Source: Ramazzottius varieornatus
Lineage: Eukaryota > Tardigrada > Eutardigrada > Parachela > Ramazzottiidae
Length of the DNA stretch: 64,000 nt
Direction of reading: 5' to 3'
NCBI GenBank assembly: GCA_001949185.1
Contig: BDGG01000001.1
Coordinates: 5,447,527-5,511,526, forward strand
This document shows, piece after piece, positions 35,462 to 47,129 of the stretch. Below the pieces are notes generated by a model, which worked only from the letters and a program-made list of their open reading frames with translations, was not told the origin of the DNA and searched no databases. A program made the position numbers and the translations under genes. The stretch's first letter is position 1, and each line of letters begins with the position of its first letter.

Positions 35462-38274
35462 AGGTCGGGATCACAACAGGGAGGGGAGCACTCTCGTACA
35501 GAGAAATTTCTGAGCCGCTGCCCAGATTCCTTCCTAGAGAAAATCTTGAGCGATCTTCCGACTTCGGAAATCGTTTTGCATGTTTTGATTGACAGGATTT
35601 GCTCTTGGTCATCCCGCCATCGGGGATATTTTTCTTGATTGTCCGCACGCTACAGACCAACCCGCCCACCGTGGACTTTGGACTCTGACGTCAGTCAACC
35701 TGTTTTGAAAGTTTTGTCCCATACTTCCGCGTTTTACATCGGGTACCACAGCAAGCGCCCAAGCCGTCCGCAGTCTTTACAGGAAAAGTTCTACGTTGTA
35801 ATAAGGGTTCGGCTAATTTATGGTAATGGGGGATAATTATTTTCTTTGAATTTACAAAGTATTACGGGCGTGGGACGAATTTCGTAATCAAGCGGGACAC
35901 GGTAAAGACACTAAAACGGAAGCAAAGCTGGGTCATTGTCATCGTCAAGATCTTGATCTAGGGGCTCCAGGTCTCCGCCCTCTTCAGCAACGTCCTCATC
36001 GGCTTGCTCGTCACCAACTGCCTCAATGCGGTCTTCCTTTGTGTCGATATCCCAGTAGTCATCCTCAAGCTTGATGCAATAGGCGAAGAGCTTGGGGAAG
36101 TCTTCTGGCTTGAAGATATCAGCAGATTCTTCCCACAGCTTGATCAGGTCAGGCAGCTTTCTGGTGGTGTTTTGCTTGGCGACATACCCTTTGCGGCGGG
36201 CCCAGCATTTTTCAATCGGGTTGAAGTCACAGTGGTAGGGCGGCAGACGAACTGTCTCGATGCCTTCTTCGGTCTTCAAATAGTCATCCATGTCGTACCT
36301 GTCGCCCACGTGATTTTTCAGAAAGTCCGTCGCCTTCCGCCACAGCTCGGCCACCAGTTCCCGCGCACCGAACTCGATCCTATGGTCAGTCAGCCACTGC
36401 TGGATTTCTTTCTTCACTCTCTTGGGTCTTCTGAACTGTGGCATCAAGCGGGAATGATAACTTGCGTTATCCAGCACGATCACAACCGTGTCATATCCGT
36501 GGAGCCGAGCAAATTCTTTCAAACGGAGAACCAGCACCTCCTTCATGAACCTAAAACCATAACAGCCAAAATTTATCATGACGTCATCGAAAACTTGAAG
36601 CATTGGCATTCCGTCACGGTAAGAGTCTCATCACATTCTTTCACAACAAGAAGGACCCAGTCGACATCTTCACTTGGTCTGCTCGGACCGGAAAGATCCA
36701 ACCAATGGTTTGCGAGATATACTCAAAAAACTCAATTTTGACCCACTTTTTACTTTTCTCAAAACCAAGCCACTTGATTGACCTGGTGCAACGAGCAAAT
36801 CTCTTCGGAATGAAAAGACCATCAAAACAAATCATACAAGATTTAATTGATTGATTTGACAGACTGGCTTACTTCTCGTAGTTTTGGTAGTTGAAATTCC
36901 CGTGGTAGTCCCCAGTGTGCTTTGAGGCTTCCCAGATAAGTCCACATCCGGGAACAAATCCCCTATCCTTCAGGAAGTCGAAAATGACCAGACGCTTTCC
37001 CGATCCACTTGGATGCGACTGTCCGCAGTCCTTGCACAGGATTTCGTCTGTGCCGGTGGATTTTTCTTTGTCGAGTTCGATCCAACTCTTGCGAAACTGG
37101 TAGTTCTCGTTTAACCAAGTCTCATCCAGGAAGGCAATCAGGGCATTCGTCTGTCGAAACTGACGAACCGCTCGGATGTAACGGATACGCCTGACTTTGA
37201 GGCTTGGGTCACCAAACAGGTGTTTAGTGGACCGATCCCGATATCGGAAGCCCATTCGACGTAACACACGATACATCGTGGATTTCGACACCTTAACACC
37301 GACTTCCTTCTCCACCAATGGCAGTAGAGATTCCACCGTGATGTGTATCTTACTCTTGTACTCCCGGTGAATGATCGCACGAATTTTTCCGTATTCCGAC
37401 TCCTTCAACAAGTGCCGACCGAATTTCGCGACTCGCGACACCCTCCATTTCTTCCGCCTCGACAACCGGGTCCAAGGTTTCATATACGTCATCTTCCGTA
37501 ACGGTGTTGCTCTCGACTGCAGTTCCGCTCGGTGGACCAGTTATCAAATCCCAGTTCGTAGTGATGTTCTGGATGGTGCGTGGACTTCGCTGGCACAAAT
37601 GCGCGACTGCCTTACGGCGACCTGCCAGAGTGGTCAGAGTATATTTATTCGACCCAAAAAACGACTGACCCAGCACTTTCCATAAATGAGCAATATGCCT
37701 CACATCCACGGGATACAGAGAAGAACTGGAAGACATCTCTCAGCTTCCTGTTAGTTTTGTCAGACTACGGTATACGCTATTGTAGAATACTGTGGTGCAT
37801 TTGAAAACTGAGGAGACGGTTTTCGCTTGTGTTTGATGGAAGCTCTTATCTCTCCAGTTTTTTCCTGGCTGACTCTTCATACTTTCCAGCTGTAATAGGA
37901 GAAGACAACAAGGAAGTTGTCTCGACTCTATCGTTTTCCAACGTGCAGCATGAAGGTCAGATGCCAGGAGGCCGATAAGAATATCGTCTGTGCCGGTACC
38001 TTTTACATTTCACGCACGCAACAGATTTCATTTTTTGCCTGCTGACGTCAGAGTCCAAAGTCCACGGTGAGCGGGTTGGTCTGTAGCGTGCGGACAATCA
38101 AGAAAAATATCCCCGATGGCGGGATGACCAAGAGCAAATCCTGTCAATCAGAACATGCAAAACGATTTCCGAAGTCGGAAGATCGCTCAAGATTTTCTCT
38201 AGGAAGGAATCTGGGCAGCGGCTCAGAAATTTCTCTGTACGAGAGTGCTCCCCTCCCTGTTGTGATCCCAACCT
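35462..38274. mobile_element. Tc1/mariner-superfamily element, 2.8 kb, 233-bp terminal repeats, TA duplication
   Basis: Ends AGGTCGGGATCACAACAGGG (35462) and CCCTGTTGTGATCCCAACCT (38274) are flanked by TA on both sides (35460-35461, 38275-38276). The terminal inverted repeats are 233 bp each (35462-35694 and 38042-38274) and differ at only a few positions, so the insertion is recent. A transposase gene lies between them on the minus strand. The element sits within the left terminal repeat of the older hAT-like element. Confidence 0.9.
35911..37736 (-). pseudogene. Tc1/IS630-type DDE transposase with wide D-to-E spacing, one apparent frameshift
   Basis: The first exon runs 37736-36873 and the second 36550-35911, with an intron of about 320 bp (donor GTAAGC, acceptor GGTTTTAG) that joins in phase. 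The N-terminal part is a helix-turn-helix-like region (TVESLLPLVEKEVGVKVSKS). The catalytic acids are in AFLDETWLNE, VIVLDNASYHS and DFNPIEKCWA. About 85 residues separate the second Asp from the Glu, far more than the 34 of classic Tc1. Near 37440 the frame changes by one base: the upstream frame has VVEAEEMEGV and the downstream frame SRVAKFGRHLLKESEY. No plausible intron lies there, so this copy is probably inactive unless it is a sequence error. The C-terminus is strongly acidic. Confidence 0.83.
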
Positions 38275-38823
38275 TACACTTCAATGACCGGCCAAAATTT
38301 TGTCGACTGGTGAAGCGTGAAATCCGTCTTACTATATGTTCACGGTGCTCGCTCGCGCACTCATAACGTAACCTCGAGAATGTAGGTAGTCGTTACTGAT
38401 GGAAAGAGTAAAGCCGCTTGAAGTGAGCAAAGCCACACTGAACGCATGGTAAGCTTTGTTCGCACATGGCAACACCTAAACCAGTCTTTTTCTTGCACGT
38501 AGCTGTAAAAATATTCGAAAGTGAACTAGCCGAAAGTTGTCGGCGCAAGCGAGATGCAAGTTCAGGACATTCTGGCAGGTTCGCTCAGAGTTTCACGATG
38601 TTTGTATCCAGTCCTTTTTGCCCGCAATGCCATAAAGAGAATTCGAATAACAACTTCTTGTTTTGGAAATTATGTTTCAATCGACTTGTGACTTTTAATG
38701 TGTCTGGATATTGAAGGTACGGGAAATAATCTTATGTTCTCATCAGACATAATATGGAAATCCGAAACGTTAAAATTCTGTAGAGATCTGTTAAGAGCTG
38801 TTTCCATAATGAAAGCGTGCTTA

Positions 38824-41274
38824 TCAGTGAAAGCATTGCACATATTGATATTGCTCGTCCGCAACCAACCCATGAAGTTCTGGATCCAGGCCTTGTTGAT
38901 CGATCTCATCCGCATCCTCCATGTCCGGGAGGTTAATTTCGCGCGTTGGCTCCGCAGTCAGCGGCAAGTCCCCGAGTGGTCGCTCGAGATACTTCTGAGC
39001 GACTTGTTTGTGATCAATTCGGTACTCTTTATGAACATTGGTTAGGGTGAGTCCGTTGAGGCGATTATTGCCCATACGTAAACGAAGGTAATTCTTCTCA
39101 ATCCTCAACGTTGAGAAGGAACGTTCGCCTGTTGCGGCAGTGACGAGGGCAACGGCAAAGATCTCCATGAGCGAGTAGACGTCGCTGAAGCGCTCCGTGT
39201 ACAAGTTGCTAATAAGTTACTTCAGTGTTTCGCCTGCAGTCTTGGGGAAACGCATTTCTTTCACCTGAAAAGGATTGATCTTTAATCCAGAAACAACGAT
39301 TGTTGATAATGGGAACGATACACAAAATGACGTGAACCTCTTCAGCAATCCAGTAGTTTTACCATTGCTGCAACTTCCCTACAAACTTTCCAAATGTTTG
39401 GGAAGTGACGTCGTCTTTGTAGAACACAAAAGTATCATCGAACTATTCCATATTGGATGGAAGCGCAAGGACTTGCAAAGGAATAAGGAGGGACAAATCT
39501 CGGGAGTTCTTGCCGAAGCGAGATTCGTGCAACGCGATTAGTTCTGTTATGAAAGGTATGAGAAATTTCTTCTCGTAAAATTGTTTGGGGTCAGCGGGCA
39601 TGGTTTCGGCCGGTACTGCTCGCTTCATTTCATCGAAGTGCCGCTTCTGTGCTATCACCCAGGTTAGTCTCGGTTCTATGCCGTCTGGTCCGAAAACATC
39701 CACTGCATCTTTCCAACACGCATCCACGGCTTCCTGCTGTGCCCAAGTAGGAGACGTAAGCCGAGGAGGTCGTCGAGCAGACCCTCAACTGCTTCGTGGT
39801 AGTCAATGTCGGCCCGTTACAGTTCGGCGCTTCATTGATTGATCTTATCGAGCAGAGGTTCAGCCACCTGTAACACATAACACCCTTCGTTGAGTGACGA
39901 GAAAACCGGTCAACGCTTAACATTATTCTTTTCTTACACAAAGCGAAAACAGGAACTCGTAATCCATGATTGCTTTCCGGAGGTTTGTTGCAACAGTTCT
40001 TGCTGCCGGCGCAGTCGCTTCCTGCGCGATTTCCAGCGCAGCATTAAGTATTGATACGGTGTATTCGCGCACCGAAGTTGCGATCTAAGAGATACTGACC
40101 CATCTGGTTTTTGCTCGGGGTTTCGGAACGCCACCTCTTAAATAAGGTGGCGCCATGTTAATGTGCTTTTTGAGAATCAAGTTTCGGCCTGGAGTATTAA
40201 AGAAATTCCCCGCTTAATTGAGAGTCATCAGCAGGTTACGGCCCACAGATGACTCCATGGTCTTCTCCACCACTTGGTTAAGACGGTGAGCAAAGCAGTG
40301 TACAAAGAGCGCTTTGAGATTTATTTCTAATATGCGCGCCTGCACTCTGATGAACTTTCCCCCCATATTCGATCCGCCGTCGAAGCCCTGCCCACGAAGA
40401 TCCTCCATTTACAGGCCAAAAGACTTGATTTCCGTTTGTATGAGCCCAGCGATAGTCTCCCCTGTGTAGATAAACTGAAATTATTAAGTGAAATTTCTCA
40501 TAAATCAGCCGTCACAGACCACAGAAAAAGTACCTACCAGTCGTTCTTCTCGTGGCATCCGTAAACTTGATGAACTTTGTTTGATGTCTCCTCTAAAGAC
40601 GTAGCGGATAACCAAGGTGAGCTGGTCGATTTTGCCCGTGCCAATGGTTCCGTCCGCGATGATAGAAGAATACCGACTTGCTCGTACCTGCATAAAAGTT
40701 CATCTCGTAAAATTACTTATTCTGCCAGGCTACCAACCAGTTATATCAATACAATGAACGTCTTACCTCCGCCAAGATTTGTTCACGGATCTGTCGACCT
40801 TGCAGGACGATGATTTTGTTCTGTGGTCCGCTTAAAGTGAAACGCTTCCGACCCGGGGGTCGACGTCAGATGACGTAAAAGTATCTCGTCACCGGCGTCG
40901 ATGCGCATCATTATTAGTGCTGCGAAGTTGCTGTACCGCCAGAGAGGGGATTCGTACAGTTGGCGAATGGTGACTGGGGGTTTTCCTTCCGAGCAATGAC
41001 CATATCTTTGCTGCCGTTTCGGCCGCTGTCTGACGTGGATTCCTCGTATGGCGGTTCAGAGCTTGTGTAGCACGCGTGCCTCCGGACACAAACTTCGAGT
41101 TGGCCAACTCAGTAGAAGGATAGTAATTAGCCGGGTGTGCAAAACCCAAGCACAGTACTTGCGGTACAGAGCGTCCTCGCGCTTGGTGTAAATCAGGAAA
41201 TCATAGACCGGCAACCATTCAGAGTAATTCTTGAAAAGTGCCCCGCCACTGTCCTTCACTCTGGTTGGATCCAT
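38824..41274 (-). pseudogene. Decayed hAT-family transposase (ZMYM1/TTF-finger type)
   Basis: Blocks of the hAT transposase appear in order on the minus strand. A TTF-finger-like start is at 41274-41056 (LFKNYSEWLPVYDF), then YSSIIADGT...IDQLTLVIRYV (about 40690-40600). GQGFDGGSNMGGKFIRVQAR with LFVHCFAHRLNQ is at 40408-40214. The C-terminal dimerisation block ERSFSTLRIEKNYLRLRMGN is at about 39125-39060. A stop codon interrupts the core just before MEDLRGQGFDGG, and several frame changes occur. It is the resident transposase of the 35285-42360 element and is not functional. Confidence 0.75.
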
Positions 41275-42360
41275 CTCGGGTGGACCTTGACTCAGTAGAT
41301 CATGGATAGCTATGTCATCGTCGATGACTTCGACGTCTTCACGGATGTAGTCAGCGATATCATACGCGTACTCGTTGACTCGGCGGTTGCAAACGATGTC
41401 ATCTGCTCGTGGGGCGTCCCATCGTCTTCGGCCACCTATCCGGAGTCTGTATACAGAACATACGATGCATTTTATAGTAAATAAACCAAAGTGATTTTAG
41501 CAGTATGTGATTCTACCTACCTTTCAGTGATCCGCCATATCTAACAAAGTGAAGACTTCGCGATCATCCTTAATGGTCAACGTACCGTTTCCGATGTTGG
41601 AAAAAACAGGGTGATATTCAGCGAGACAATAACCAAGTAAAACCAAAGAAATCAATCGCAGAGCAAGCATTCTGCAGCGCCACGAGCCAGTAACTCGCGC
41701 TCGAAAAAGTCAGCGTTTTGAGAGCTCACACTAATGGCACACAACGTCCAACTAGAGCTTTATGAATGCGATTTCTCCATGTAAATTATGCCATCGGACT
41801 TCTGAAAATGCTTGCCAATAACAAACGGACGCGGATTTGATTGCGTAACTTACGCCTCTTGGACAGAAAAATTTGCGTTCGTTTGGCACTAATACCATTA
41901 CTTTTCTTGTAAGAGAGTACCTGTGCAGTATCTGCTTTGTTCTGTGAAACCGAACTTGTCATGCTGAAGCGTTCAGCTCGATCCATTGCGTCGATATTGC
42001 TCATTATCGCTTGTTGCGTAACGGATAACATAAAGATGCGCAGTGCTGCTGTTCATAAGTTTTATTATTTACAGGAAAACTAACCTTATACCATGATATA
42101 ATACCATGATCATGATTATAAGCACAGAAGACTCCATCGAGACACTATAACGTTTGGGAATAGTCGACCGGTCATTAAAGTGTATTTGACCGTCAGATCG
42201 GCTAGATTCTTTTTCCCTACACCTCAGGAACCATGTACTATCGACATGCATCAAGACACCCGGGAGAATCCATTTTTGTCTTCCCATTGGTCAAAAAAAT
42301 GATGACGTATATCCAACTTACCTCTTCTGCACAAATTAATTTCAATCCTGGGAACCTATG

Positions 42361-43812
42361 GGTTTAGTTGTATCAAGCCAGCGTTGTACGATGGCGTGCG
42401 TTGCTATGCCAGTGCAAGCACAGTGCACAAACAACGCGGCCAACAATCTGGCAAGTTACACTCAAGGAAAATATGACTAAACTGCCGTGTGACTCAGCAC
42501 CTTCCGGCAGTATGGGAATAAGCTTGCCTCGACCCGACCGGGTCGAGCAACCCGCGGTCGAATGTTCGTCGACCCCAGCGACCCGTTCGACCCCAGGGTA
42601 GACATCATTCGTTCAACCAATCGAAGCCAACAACGGCGGGTCGATTTGGGTCGGGGTCGACGAGCAGTCGGACCCCGGGTTGCTCGACCGAAGTTCTTCC
42701 GCGCGGCCGTCCGGACATCTCGAGCATGTATCAGTCAGAGAGATCAAACGATACGTCATCAAACACAGGTACCAAGCCTGCTAAAACGTCACGTTTTAAA
42801 TTACCAATCAAGAATGCAGCCTAAAACATCGGCCTATGCCGGTAAGTAAGCCACTCGCATATTCCCCATTCAGCAGGGAGCGCTGCCGTGTGCGCCTACG
42901 ATCATTGGCTGTGTCTATCATATAGGCTGTCTTGAGTAGGCGCAGCGCTGAAAATTCTGTCCTGGTTACATTTTTCTGCTCAAATTATCCAAATTGTTCT
43001 GCCGTTCGCGCACCGAAGAATATTTTGCTCGGTTCCGGGCTCAGACAAACCGCTCCCATAACTTCGACACAATAAGTGCTTTTTTACATGCCTCTTATTT
43101 TGCCCCAAGCTGAAAAAATGGCAATTTTTTGCGAGGAGGTTTTTAAGAAGCAAATAACTCTTCAAAAGGAGACGGCTGAAGTCAACAGTTTGCCACGTTT
43201 GCAAGAATTCTTGATTCTTGATCGGTAAACGTAGCTGCGATCGAACCTAGCGCAGGACCTAACTGCCGGCCCTTTGGCACCATTATTCACTGATTGTCCC
43301 AGTGACTTGACTTATCCGCAGAATGTCTAGCTGAAGCGACATGAAGAGAAAGTGAACAAGAAAAGCAAGAAACAATGATTTCTTCGCTCGAAAAAGGCGT
43401 GCTGCAGTGGGCATAGAACTTAAGATCATGAGGACGGCGGGAAACTCACTTTCTTGGCGCACACTATTTTCTATGTGAGTATCTCCATATGGGTAAAGTA
43501 AAAACCCTAAATCATGAATTTTTTCCAACTGTTCAGAAATTGACTTTGTGTCTGGGCACCTGAGGGCGATTCCAGGGTTTCTGTACGATGCGATAGAGCA
43601 ACTCAAGAGCTTTTTATTGCGCTTTACAAAAATTTCACCAGAATTATGAGACGGAAGATATTGACGGGCAACCAAGGGTGAGAAAATGAAAATTTCGAAA
43701 GCGCAATATTCTAAAATGAAACTGAAATATGCTTTGAAACTGAACACTAGAATTGCGATCACGTTTGAAAACGCAAATGAGACAGTGAGGGGTTGAGGTA
43801 ATACATTTGTAA
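42361..43812. other. No confident gene; GC-rich hairpin and one unassigned open frame
   Basis: A 159-codon open frame on the minus strand (43283-43762) has no recognisable domain and a hydrophobic, transposon-flank-like composition. A short imperfect inverted repeat is near 42880-42945 (GAGCGCTGCC against GGCGCAGCGCT). The rest is unassigned. Confidence 0.35.
42538..42692. repeat. GC-rich inverted repeat (foldback), about 150 bp
   Basis: GGTCGAGCAACCC at 42541-42553 pairs with GGGTTGCTCGACC at 42677-42689. The pairing continues with mismatches through TCGTCGACCCC, giving arms of about 50 bp around a centre of about 45 bp. The sequence is dominated by CGACC/GGTCG motifs, unlike its surroundings. 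Confidence 0.75.
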
Positions 43813-46800
43813 TTATTCCTCGTCGAGTTCCCCATTGCTTTCGTCTTCCGAATCTTCGTCCATCGGCTCTTTGTACACTGACTTAACGTAAGCGATCCAT
43901 TCTTCTTGCTTGTCAGAGGATACGAACTGGGTAATCTCGTCGATGAGTTGGTTCTTGCGGATCTCGTCAAGGCCTGCAACGTGGAGCTCTCTCGGGGTAG
44001 GCCTCTCGTCTACTAGCTTTTGACGTTCTGCCTGAGTGTCCTTCCTTACTCTCTTTTTGTGATTGTATTCGAGGACCAGCTCTTTCTCTGCGTCCCCTTC
44101 GACAGCACAGTGACGGAGCTTTACACCTTGATCTTCGCTTTTGAAGAGCCGGAAGTAGAATGATCGCTGTATGCCCTTCACTTCGTCGTAACGGGGTTCG
44201 AGGTACGCGTTCCAGCTGAACGGTGCTGAAAGGCGACTTCGCCTTTTACAAACGTCAAAGAGTGCTTCACCTGCTGACCGACCCTTTCACGTAGCTCGTT
44301 GGGTAAGTCCAGATTCAGATGTCGAAACACACACTTGAACAGCCCGAAAACGCATCAGGGCTAAATTTGGTATGCCCAACGGGTAGGAAGTGAACTTCTA
44401 CTTTCTTATACCTGCCACTGTTGATCGGATAAGCAGAGTAGCCGATCAAGAACCGATTCCTGTTCTGGCCGCCTGTAAATGGATAGTCTTTCGTGAGACG
44501 TAAAAATAGTACTGGAATAATTATTATAGAATAAGTACGTGCCCCAGTTGTCGCAGTGCATAATCAGCTTTTCTTCTCCGTTTTGATTTTGTGAGAGGTA
44601 ATAGTCCACCATGGAAATCACAGAGTCTGGTCCGTGGGTTCCCGTGCCATTCTGCCCTGTTGTATTCCCTTCGTCCATCAGGAAGAAATGGCTCTTGGAG
44701 CCCGAAAAGTGCCATTTTCAGGAGTCTGTAAAAACTGGAATTATTAAGTTATTGCTATTAATTCAGGTTATCGCTATCACCTTGAAATGAGAAGGACCAG
44801 CTTGATCCGTATGGTTGGGCAGGGCAACGCTCTGCGCGAAATCGATGACACGCGTTCCCTTCACACCGGGAGGGAACTGCTGGTTATCGGACGTGATGTG
44901 CTTTGCGTAGAGTTCCTTGCTGGCTAAAATGCGAGCCTTATATGCAGCTCGTTCGTCCTTGGCGTGCTTCCGGTGAGCGTCCCATTGCAGTCGCAAATCG
45001 TCCACAACCTTGCCCATGCGGCTGCCATTGTAAATCTGGCTGATCAGTTGGTCACAAGTACCACACAAGTCAGTGCGTAGTCCGCGGATTTTCACGTGTC
45101 CGACAAGTCTGCGCCACATCGAACAAAATGTGCTTCTTGAAAATGGCTGTTTTATCGTGCCGTCTTCGTTTGGAGTTCCGTGTTTCTTACAGAACATGTC
45201 AAACAAGGAAGTTATGCTGAAGTCCGAAGGTAGGTAGATGGAGGGAGGTTTAATGGCAGCTCTTGTCGGCGTTGGCATGGGCAGTCCGAAAAGCGACGCC
45301 TTTTCCAGGAGGAAGTTAACAATCCATAGGGACTTTTCCGGTTTCAACGTGCTGTTGCTTTTTTTACCAATGTGATTGTGGGCAAATGGAAACCTCCGTT
45401 TCTAACACAGTCTCTCGGCCGCTTCAGACGGGAGTCTCTGATATTGTTGACGTACTTGAATCCACCACGGCAGAGGTCAAACCCCGTGTACGCAAACTGA
45501 TACCTGGCTTCGCGAGGGTCATCTTCAGTTTTATCCCTTGGGAATGCACTGATGAGGAAGCCGATCAGGACGGCGAAGCGTTCATTACGGCTCAGGTCAA
45601 ACAGGCTGTGACGGCGATTGATGCATTGCTCTTTGGTCAGCTTGCCACAATCTTTGTTGCATTGGTGATGCTGCTTGAACGTTTCGTATTCGGCGTCTTT
45701 CTTCTCCGCATTCCACTTCTTCACTTTTTCCACGACGTCCAGTCTGTTGCACATAACTCAGTTAACGATTGGCATAATTAAATGCTAGGCTAAAAACGTT
45801 GATGTTCCTAAGTGCGTTCAGTTGTAAATGCAAATAATCCGATGCGACCCGGGACCATGCAGGTCTTCGGTGACCACTCCGGGGACCTGCATGGTCATTG
45901 GAAGCCAGGATGGTCACTGGCACCTGGAGACCATGCAAGTTCTCGGTGACCATCCCGTCATCCGGTTGTTAATTAATTATTGCAAGGTATGATTTGCTCC
46001 TATTAATCAACCTAACCTGCTGCTCATCGGTAACGACAGCGTCGACTATTACTTCGGCAGCTTCTTGTTCGGCCATCATTTGGCGTTCCAGGTCTTCGTT
46101 GTAGATATGGTCATACGAGTCCTCCATTGTTATTCCATTTCCGTCCTCCAAGTCGTACATGGTTATAGTTTGGTTGAGATGTTCACTGGCCGCCAATGGG
46201 CCATCATCGGCATGAAAAGTGTCCGTGGAGAACTCCATATCGGGAAAAGCCGGAGTGCAAAGCGGTGCTGTAATTAGTGGTCCACTCGGATCTTGGTCGT
46301 CTTCATCCTCTGCGAACATTAGACTCTTTCACATACCATCGTAAAATACCCCGAATTCCCTAATTGATATTTTGCAACTCGAGTACAAAGTGGGCGTATA
46401 AAATGCTCAGGAAACCTTTGTGACAAGCAACCGTTCGTATAGACTTACCAGTATCACCGTCCGACTCATCTCCTTCTTTCCCTCTAGTATATGCTTGCGG
46501 TGCTACAGCCACATTAGTGCTTCCATAGCGCATGCCGGTCGGGTTGATCTGGACGCTTGTTGGTGCTTTTTTGCAGAACTTGAGATTCTCAGTTAGCCGA
46601 TCCGTCTTTGGAGTCCCGATAATCTCGCCACAGTATTTACATTCATGAGGACAATTTTTATTGATTTGGATGGTTTGCTTGTGAAAGTGAGTGAACAATT
46701 ATTATCCACCATTTTGTCGTCACGTAAAATCTGAAACCGCGGTACATTCTTTCGGGGAATCTGCATGGTCTAATTTTGTGTTTCTTCGTATCGAACTTTC

Positions 46801-46861
46801 CTTCTTGGAACTTCAATCTTTCTAACCATCTGTACCCGTGTGCTAAACATGCTCGTTTCAA
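43813..46861 (-). pseudogene. Multi-exon transposase-like gene, DUF7869 type (from memory), probably one frameshift
   Basis: Coding blocks in order on the minus strand are about 46861-46700, 46698-46448 (zinc-finger-like CPHECKYCGEII, donor GTAAGT), 46309-46021 (acidic), 45754-45345, 45347-44778, 44700-44406 and 44220-43813. Characteristic pieces are FDLCRGGFKYVNNIRDSRL, TDLCGTCDQL, VIDFAQSVALP, LIMHCDNWGTY and FSWNAYLEPRYDEVKG. These match in order a family of transposon-like proteins whose hallmark is an H-x-DN-x-GQN-like acidic motif and which I recall as DUF7869 proteins. At about 45360 a run of seven A on the coding strand would need one more A to join KK to STLKPEKSLW. The copy is therefore frameshifted, or the assembly lost a base. 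Exon ends are not all resolved. Confidence 0.55.
45853..45896. repeat. Perfect 13-bp inverted repeat (hairpin) in an intron, with nearby direct copy
   Basis: GACCATGCAGGTC (45853-45865) pairs perfectly with GACCTGCATGGTC (45884-45896). A diverged direct copy of the left part (GAGACCATGCAAGTTCTCGG) follows at about 45930. The cluster lies between two coding blocks of the transposase-like gene. Confidence 0.75.
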
Positions 46862-47129
46862 TTATCTACTTTGCGGGCTGATAGATGTGGCCTTAAAGCC
46901 ACTAACGAAGGAAGATCTGTTACACAAGCGCTCCAGAGGGGTGCACCACCGGCTAGTGACCGATACAGGATAAGGCCAGCGTGGCAGCTTCCACTGATAG
47001 ACTTGTGAGTTTCGCCTTGCGAACTTTAGTCTGTTGAATTTCTTCTGGCTGATCTTTACCGTCTGCACGATACTCTTCCCATAAGAGCCTATCTTTCTTT
47101 CCCATTTTTTTCAGCAAACAAGTCGCAAA

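Larger units (their letters stand above)
35285..42360. mobile_element. Old hAT-like element with long terminal inverted repeats, interrupted by a nested Tc1-like element
   Basis: The left end CATAGGTTTCCAGGATTGAA mirrors the right end TTCAATCCTGGGAACCTATG (42341-42360). The mirror extends over about 175 bp at roughly 85% identity (left 35285-35459; right about 42185-42360), including TTGGATATACGTCATCA. It then resumes on the far side of the Tc1-like insertion (TACACTTCAATGACCGG at 38275 against its mirror near 42160-42185). Flanks GTTTTGGT and GGTTTAGT may be a decayed 8-bp target duplication. A decayed hAT transposase lies inside on the minus strand. Without the insertion the element is about 4.3 kb. 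Confidence 0.78.

Noticed and set aside
35343-35669. Protein-like open frame repeated in inverted orientation at 38067-38366
   Set aside because: Both copies lie in the 233-bp terminal repeats of the Tc1-like element. The repeat, not a gene, explains the matching translations.
36004-36741. 245-codon open frame on the plus strand
   Set aside because: It is antisense to the Tc1-like transposase catalytic region and has no domain pattern of its own.
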